Source of the DNA: JAOUEA01 sp040511595
GTDB taxonomy: Bacteria; Actinomycetota; UBA4738; HRBIN12
Direction: 5' to 3'
Length of the DNA: 5,039 nt
Assembly: GCA_040511595.1 (NCBI GenBank)
Contig: JBEVGU010000056.1
Coordinates: 1 to 5,039, forward strand
Position numbers and translations under genes: made by a program. This document shows positions 1 through 5,039 of the stretch, piece after piece (positions within the stretch are counted from its first letter, which is position 1; every line of letters begins with the position of its first letter). The notes under the pieces are model-generated. The model was given only the letters and a program-made list of their open reading frames with translations, did no database searches and had not been told where the DNA came from.

Positions 1-394
1 CCGGCAGCCCGTGTCGTGGCTCCGGCGGGAAGTACGTGCCCGCGTAGAACGGCCTCCCCTCCGGCGTCATGAAGACGGTCGTCGGCCACCCGCCCTGGCC
101 GGTCATCGTCACGCAGGCCTCCATCGTGAGCGCGTCGACGTCGGGCCGCTCCTCACGGTCGACCTTGACGTTGACGAAGCGCTCGTTCATGAGCGCTGCG
201 GTCGCGGGGTCGGAGAACGACTCGTGCTCCATCACGTGGCACCAGTGGCACGAGCTGTAGCCCACGGACACGAGCAGCGGAAGATCTCGCTCGCGCGCCC
301 GCGCGGCGGCCTCGTCCCCCCACGGGAACCAGTCGACCGGGTTGCCCGCGTGCTGCAGGAGGTACGGGCTCGATGCGTCGGTGAGGCGGTTCAC
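1..394 (-). CDS. DUF255 / YyaL-type thioredoxin-fold protein, N-terminal part (runs off left edge)
   Basis: The 131 visible residues form the N-terminal thioredoxin-like domain of the DUF255 (Thioredox_DsbH) family, which includes Bacillus YyaL and animal SPATA20. Family hallmarks are present in order: the opening SSPYLLQHAGNPVDW (residues 8-22), a CHWC redox-type motif at 49-52 followed by HVMEHESF, VKVDREERPDVD at 77-88, and GGWPTTVF at 101-108, where Pro104 sits at the cis-proline position. Full-length members are usually about 600-700 residues, with a C-terminal alpha/alpha-barrel resembling sugar epimerases. That part lies outside the window. The biochemical role of the family is not settled; a redox or sugar-related activity is only suggested by the folds. 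No signal peptide is seen, so it is probably cytoplasmic. The GTG start is well fixed: an in-frame TAA lies four codons upstream (404-406 on the plus strand), and the family motif begins within a few residues. No strong Shine-Dalgarno precedes it. The gene is divergent from the small membrane protein gene. Confidence 0.93.
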   Translation of the reverse strand, partial: MNRLTDASSPYLLQHAGNPVDWFPWGDEAAARARERDLPLLVSVGYSSCHWCHVMEHESFSDPATAALMNERFVNVKVDREERPDVDALTMEACVTMTGQGGWPTTVFMTPEGRPFYAGTYFPPEPRHGLP

Positions 395-461
395 GACCTG
401 TTCTTACCCCAAGCGCGGAATCGCGACCCGCACGTCTTTTCCTTCCGGCCGACCGGTGTCG

Positions 462-467
462 TATGTT
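462..467 (+). promoter_or_regulatory. Possible -10 element giving a leaderless transcript
   Basis: TATGTT fits the TAnnnT pattern of a bacterial -10 box and stands 7 bases before the ATG at 475. Transcription would then start at or next to that ATG, giving a leaderless message, which is common in actinobacteria. No convincing -35 hexamer is visible 16-18 bases upstream, and there is no Shine-Dalgarno sequence before either candidate ATG. This is an inference from spacing only. Confidence 0.3.
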
Positions 468-474
468 CGCGCGC

Positions 475-879
475 ATGAGACGAACAGCGTTGTGGGTGCT
501 GCTGGCCGGGGGCGCGATCACGGTCGTCGGCGTGTTGATCCAGGCCTTCACGATCGCCGCGTACGCGCGCGGCGCGGGCGAAGGCGCGCTCGACGCGCAC
601 GGCGGCTTCTCGATGCTCGTCCACGTCGGCGAGCTGCTGATCGTGATCGGTGCGATCTGGGCGTGGTGGGGCAACTGGAACGCGGTCGGCCTCGCGGTCG
701 CATTCCTGATCCTCTCCGTCGCACAGCTCGCGTTCCTCGGCGACACGGAGGAGGAAGGCGGCTGGATCAACGGCCTGCACGGCTTCCTGGCACTGGTGAT
801 CCTGCTCTCCGGCGCCTGGTACTTCGCCCGGGCGAGGCGCGAGCTCGGGCTCGGGACGGCGAGTACCGTCGGGACCTAG
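475..879 (+). CDS. Small four-helix integral membrane protein (possibly DUF6220-like, resembling half of CtaA)
   Basis: A 134-residue hydrophobic protein with four predicted membrane helices at about residues 5-30, 43-63, 68-88 and 99-118, a basic N-terminus (MRR) and a basic C-terminal end after helix 4 (ARARRE). Polar residues sit in or next to helices: Gln23 in helix 1, His42 and His50 at the start of helix 2, Gln84 in helix 3 and His102 at the start of helix 4. This Q/H/Q/H pattern, with helix 3 ending in AQLAFLG and helix 4 opening NGLHGF, recalls one half of the heme A synthase CtaA/COX15 fold and the uncharacterised DUF6220 proteins. Heme binding is only a guess, and I do not recognise the gene with certainty. 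An in-frame ATG at 463 would add four residues (MFAR). I prefer 475 because 463 falls inside a -10-like hexamer and neither start has a Shine-Dalgarno. The TAG stop overlaps the stop codon of the convergent dedA gene. Confidence 0.8.
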   Translation: MRRTALWVLLAGGAITVVGVLIQAFTIAAYARGAGEGALDAHGGFSMLVHVGELLIVIGAIWAWWGNWNAVGLAVAFLILSVAQLAFLGDTEEEGGWINGLHGFLALVILLSGAWYFARARRELGLGTASTVGT

Positions 880-1544
880 GGCGAATCGGCGTCGGCGGGG
901 GCCGTCTCGGCGGTCCCCTCGCGCCGCCGCTGCCTGCGGTGGCGGACGAGCTCGACCGCGCCGGCGACCGCCGCGGCCACCAAGAAGGCGAGGATCAGCC
1001 CCTTCCACGGCTGGTCCTCGAACGTCTTGCCCCCGAAGTAGCCGAGGCACGCCGCGTACGTCCCCCAGATGAACCCCGCAAGGACGTCCGCCATCAGGAA
1101 CTTGCGGTAGGGGAACGAGTGGATGTACCCGGCCGAGAAGGTCACCGCCGTCCTCCCGCCGGGGATGAAGCGGGCCACGATGATGAGGTACGTACCACGC
1201 TCGGCGAGCTGGCGCTCGGCCCACTCGAACCCTCGGTGGCTCTTGTCCCCCTTGAAGACGCGCTTCACCGTGTGCTCGCCGAGCCAGGTGCCGAGCCCGT
1301 ACGAGATGTTGTCGCCGAGGATCGCGCCCGTCGAGGCGCAGAGGATCACGAGCGGCAGGCTCAGGTCGCCGGCGCCCGCCAGCACCCCGGCGCTGATCAC
1401 GACGGTCTCGCTCGGCACGATGGGGAAGAACGCGTCGATCGTCGCCACGGCGAAGATCGCGAGGTACGCCCAGTCGCTCGAGACCCATTCCTCGAACTGG
1501 TCGAACGCCGCCAGCAGGTCCGGCAGGAAGGCGAGGAGGGCCAC
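876..1544 (-). CDS. DedA family membrane protein (SNARE-associated / VTT domain)
   Basis: This 222-residue protein belongs to the DedA family, inner-membrane proteins with re-entrant loops. Characterised members transport or scramble lipids such as undecaprenyl phosphate and contribute to envelope homeostasis and membrane potential. Visible family signatures are FFPIVPSE (39-46, acidic Glu46), GDNISYGLG (77-85, Asp78) and the diagnostic ARFIPGGR (124-131), with Arg125 and Arg131 matching the arginines essential in E. coli YqjA/YghB. Hydrophobic segments lie near 26-43, 48-76, 133-140, 149-171 and 182-200. The last 22 residues form a basic (RHRRQRRR) then acidic, probably disordered cytoplasmic tail. 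The open frame extends far upstream, but the upstream codons are not DedA-like. GTG at 1544 is chosen because a GAGGA ribosome binding site sits 7 bases before it and the length then fits the family. It is divergent from the CoA-transferase gene across about 52 bases. Which lipid it handles cannot be told from sequence. Confidence 0.93.
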   Translation of the reverse strand: MALLAFLPDLLAAFDQFEEWVSSDWAYLAIFAVATIDAFFPIVPSETVVISAGVLAGAGDLSLPLVILCASTGAILGDNISYGLGTWLGEHTVKRVFKGDKSHRGFEWAERQLAERGTYLIIVARFIPGGRTAVTFSAGYIHSFPYRKFLMADVLAGFIWGTYAACLGYFGGKTFEDQPWKGLILAFLVAAAVAGAVELVRHRRQRRREGTAETAPADADSP

Positions 1545-1551
1545 GCGGCCA

Positions 1552-1556
1552 TCCTC
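1552..1556 (-). promoter_or_regulatory. Ribosome binding site fixing the dedA GTG start
   Basis: On the minus strand GAGGA is followed by 7 bases (TGGCCGC) and then GTG at 1544. This good Shine-Dalgarno and spacing decides the start, because the reading frame stays open for more than 130 codons upstream. The overlapping ATGGCC at this site is in a different frame. Confidence 0.7.
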
Positions 1557-1596
1557 GCAGAGACGGCTGGTGCCCCGGCCGGGCGCCGCCCGAGCG

Positions 1597-2801
1597 ATGA
1601 TGCCCGGCGTGACCCATCGGCCGCTTCGGGGAATGCGCGTGCTCGACGTGACGACCTCGGTCGCCGGCCCGTACTGTGCGCAGATCCTCTCGGCGCTCGG
1701 CGCGGACGTGGTCAAGGTCGAGCGACCCGACACGGGTGACGACGGCCGGGCGTGGGGCCCGCCGTTCTGGGACGGTGAGGGCACGATCTTCCTCTCCGCC
1801 AACGCCGGCAAGCGGTCGCTCGCGCTCTCGCTTCGGGACCCGCGCGGTGCCGAGGCGCTGCTGCGCCTCGCCGAGGGGGCCGACGTCTTCCTCCAGAGCC
1901 TGCGACCCGGGCTCGCGGATGAGCTGGGGCTGGGCCCCGAGGCGGTGCGCGCCCGCAACCCGCGCCTGGTCTACTGCTCCTTCGGCGCGTACGGGCACAC
2001 CGGGCCGCTCTCGCGGGAGCCCGGGTACGACGCCCTGATGCAGGCAGCGGGTGGCCTGATCTCGGTCACGGGGGAGCCCGGCCGACCCGGCGTGCGCGTG
2101 GGCGCCTCGCTGATCGACCAGGGGACGGGCACGTGGGGAGCGCTCGGGGTGCTCGCCGCGCTGCTCGAGCGAGAGCGAACCGGCGAGGGATGCGTCGTCG
2201 ACGTGTCCCTCTACGAGACGGCGATCGGATACATCGGCTACCACCTCGCCGGATACCTCGCCGACGGGACGATTCCGTCCGGTGAGGGCACGCGCTTTCC
2301 GATGGTCTCGCCGTACCAGGTGTTCTCGACCGCGGACGGGGAGCTGATGATCGCCGGCGGCAACGACCGGCTGTTCCGCGCGATCTGCGACGTGCTCGGG
2401 ACGCCCGAGCTCGTCGACGACCCGCGCTTCGGCACGAACCCGGACCGGGTCGTCAACCGGGACGAGCTCTGTGAGCTGCTCGGGGAGCGGCTAAGGACGG
2501 GAACGACAGCCCACTGGCACGCGCGCCTGACGGCTGCCGGCGTGCCGGCGGCCCCGGTCGCCGACGTCGCGGACATCGTCGCAGCGCCCCAGACGGAGGC
2601 CCTCGGCATTCTGCAGGAGCTGCCCCACCCGGCGATCCCCGATCTGCGCCTCCCTGCTCTCCCCCTGAGCTTCGACCACGAGCGTGCCGTCCACCGGTCG
2701 CCGCCGCCGGCCGTCGGGGAGCACACCACCGAGATCCTGGCCGAGGCGGGCTACGACGACGAGACGATCGCGGCGCTGGCCGCACGAGGGGTGATCGCTG
2801 T

Positions 2802-2805
<4 letters not shown>
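1597..2805 (+). CDS. CaiB/BaiF family (class III) CoA-transferase
   Basis: A 402-residue protein with the full CaiB/BaiF architecture: a class III CoA-transferase that moves CoA between carboxylic acids and works as an interlocked dimer in the cytoplasm. The N-terminus has RGMRVLDVT and AGPYCAQILSALGADVVKVE (11-42), then SANAGKRSLALSL (67-79), LRPGLADELGLG (102-113), YCSFGAYGHTGPL (126-138) and GYDALMQAAGG (143-153). Asp174 in ASLIDQGTG (170-178) aligns with the catalytic Asp169 of formyl-CoA transferase. A glycine loop IAGGND (252-257), GVPAAPV (315-321) and VGEHTTEIL (373-381) complete the fold. The length is normal for the family. The usual ENFRPG-type motif is here QSLRPG. The substrate cannot be assigned from sequence. 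The start is uncertain among ATG 1597, ATG 1600 and GTG 1609; none has a good Shine-Dalgarno, and all place the conserved GMRVLD close to the N-terminus as expected. Its TGA stop overlaps the ATG of the malic enzyme gene (ATGA), implying one operon and translational coupling. Confidence 0.93.
2786..2796 (+). promoter_or_regulatory. Extended Shine-Dalgarno for the malic enzyme, inside the end of the CoA-transferase gene
   Basis: GAGGGGTGATC lies within the last codons of the upstream gene. Its GGGGTGATC part matches the extended anti-Shine-Dalgarno complement GAGGTGATC with one G-U wobble. The end of the match is 5 bases from the ATG at 2802. It supports that ATG as the start and suggests the second gene can recruit ribosomes itself as well as through the ATGA overlap. 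Confidence 0.55.
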
Positions 2806-4211
<1,406 letters not shown>

Positions 4212-4270
4212 CGGCGCGGACCCGAGCGAGGCCGACCCGTGGGCCGCCCGACAGGTGGCGCGGAACGCCC
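4212..4270 (+). other. Short gap between convergent genes, no clear terminator
   Basis: These 59 GC-rich bases separate the convergent stop codons of the malic enzyme and the ABC permease. Only short self-complementary pieces are visible (GGCC spaced 8 bases from GGCC, and CCC/GGG around GT), with no T-tract on either strand. The octamer GGCGCGGA occurs twice, once near each end. A factor-independent terminator is not supported. Confidence 0.5.
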
Positions 4271-5039
4271 CTACTCGTAGTGCAGCGCCTCGAGCGGATT
4301 GAGCTTGGCCGCTCGACGGGCCGGGAAGATCGCCGCGAGGATCCCCACGATGATCGCGGCGATGGCGAAGATGACGACCTGCGTGGTGGGGAAGGTGAAC
4401 TCGATGAAGTCGACACGCGCGATCAGCAGCGCGGCGAGCACGATCCCCAGGATGATCCCGAGCGCCGCGCCGATCAGCGCCGTGATCACGCTCTCGTGGC
4501 GGATCATCCGACGCACCTGGCGGCGGGTCATCCCGATCGCGCGCAACATCCCGATCTCCCGCGTCCGTTCGAAGACCGTGAGGACGAGCGTGTTGATGAT
4601 CCCGAACAGGCTCACGACGATCGAGAGCGCGAGCAGCACGTAGAGGATGTTGAGGATCGAGCTGAGCGCACCGATCTGGTTGTCGATGAAGGTCTCGCGA
4701 TCCTGCGCCTTGGCGTTCGGGAAGTCGGCGAGCGCGGTGTCGAGCGCCGCCTGGTTCGCATCGGTCGCGCCGCCCTCCATCTTCACGAACGAGTAGAGGT
4801 TCTTCGGCCGGGGGACCTCGGCATCCCAGGCGGTGGCGGAGATCGTGACCGGGCCGAAGGGCGAGCCGCCGCTGGGCGGGTCGAAGATGCCCCGGATCCT
4901 GAACGTCCGTGTCTCGCCGCTCGGGAAGGTGAGCCGTACCGGCGATCCGATGCGGAGGTCGTGATCCTTCGCGTAGCCGTCGTCGGTGAAGGCGCCGTCG
5001 TCGCCGAGCGTCGCCAGCACCTCCGGTGAGCCTTCGACC
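4271..5039 (-). CDS. MacB/FtsX-type ABC transporter permease, C-terminal part (start beyond right edge)
   Basis: The 255 visible residues are the C-terminal part of a MacB/LolC-type ABC permease with an FtsX domain. Residues 1-118 are an extracytoplasmic segment of the MacB periplasmic core type (LRIGSPVRLTF, then FRIRGIFDPP, a beta-rich pattern). A membrane helix follows at about 127-154, then the conserved cytoplasmic ERTREIGMLRAIGMTRRQVRRMI-type coupling region (157-179), then helices near 182-207 and 219-239. The typical ending PARRAAKLNPLEALHYE (239-255) closes the protein. Such permeases pair with a LolD/MacB-like ATPase and work mechanically across the membrane, exporting peptides, drugs or lipids or moving lipoproteins. 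The substrate is unknown. The frame stays open to the right edge, so the GTG at 5018-5020 is an internal Val codon and the true start is outside. The ATPase gene is probably next to it beyond the edge, but this cannot be seen. Confidence 0.93.
   Translation of the reverse strand, partial: VEGSPEVLATLGDDGAFTDDGYAKDHDLRIGSPVRLTFPSGETRTFRIRGIFDPPSGGSPFGPVTISATAWDAEVPRPKNLYSFVKMEGGATDANQAALDTALADFPNAKAQDRETFIDNQIGALSSILNILYVLLALSIVVSLFGIINTLVLTVFERTREIGMLRAIGMTRRQVRRMIRHESVITALIGAALGIILGIVLAALLIARVDFIEFTFPTTQVVIFAIAAIIVGILAAIFPARRAAKLNPLEALHYE

Noticed and set aside
1123..1596. Upstream extension of the CoA-transferase frame
   Set aside because: These codons lie antisense to the well-supported dedA gene and give no CaiB-like sequence. 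Family homology begins only after about 1597.
342..1739. 465-codon plus-strand open frame
   Set aside because: Its Arg/Asp/Glu/Gly-rich translation has no recognisable domain and it overlaps four recognised genes, so it is a shadow frame.
1545..1958. N-terminal extension of the DedA frame
   Set aside because: It is antisense to the conserved N-terminus of the CoA-transferase, has no membrane or DedA character, and a good ribosome binding site sits before GTG 1544.
391..2244. 617-codon minus-strand open frame
   Set aside because: It runs antisense or out of frame to the small membrane protein, dedA and CoA-transferase genes. Its translation is Arg/Gly/Pro-rich, low in complexity and has no family motif. 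It is a by-product of high GC, which makes stop codons rare.
4229..4245. Possible terminator hairpin after the malic enzyme gene
   Set aside because: The stem is only about four base pairs (GGCC/GGCC) with no following T-run, which is no more than chance in this base composition.
4280..5029. 249-codon plus-strand frame opposite the ABC permease
   Set aside because: It is extremely rich in Arg, Asp and Glu, as expected from antisense reading of a hydrophobic membrane protein, and has no domain.

Overview
This is an ordinary stretch of a high-GC bacterial chromosome. Almost every third codon position is G or C, two genes start with GTG, and long open frames run antisense to real genes. The gene content and codon use fit an actinobacterium. 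Thermoleophilia or another deep-branching class is possible, but this is an inference from style and there is no rRNA or marker gene to confirm it. There is no mobile element, CRISPR array, tRNA or rRNA.

Layout from left to right. (1) On the minus strand, 1-394 is the N-terminal part of a DUF255/YyaL-type thioredoxin-fold protein that runs off the left edge. (2) Divergent from it, 475-879 on the plus strand encodes a small four-helix membrane protein. (3) Convergent with that, 876-1544 on the minus strand encodes a DedA-family membrane protein; the two stop codons overlap within one CTAG. (4) Divergent from dedA, a two-gene plus-strand operon encodes a CaiB/BaiF class III CoA-transferase (about 1597-2805) and an ACT-domain malic enzyme (2802-4211), joined by an ATGA stop/start overlap. 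(5) Convergent with the operon, 4271-5039 on the minus strand is the C-terminal part of a MacB/FtsX-type ABC transporter permease whose start lies beyond the right edge. The intergenic gaps are short (52 to 80 bases) and no stretch over 300 bases lacks a gene.

The CoA-transferase and the malic enzyme are the only pair that looks functionally linked. Translational coupling suggests they are made together. Malate is a known substrate of some class III CoA-transferases and is the substrate of the malic enzyme, so a shared role in C4-acid/CoA-ester metabolism is plausible but unproven. The DedA protein, the four-helix protein and the ABC permease are separate envelope functions. I see no clear new multi-gene system. 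The points most worth a second look are the CoA-transferase/malic enzyme coupling, the histidine pattern of the small membrane protein, and a possible leaderless start for that protein.
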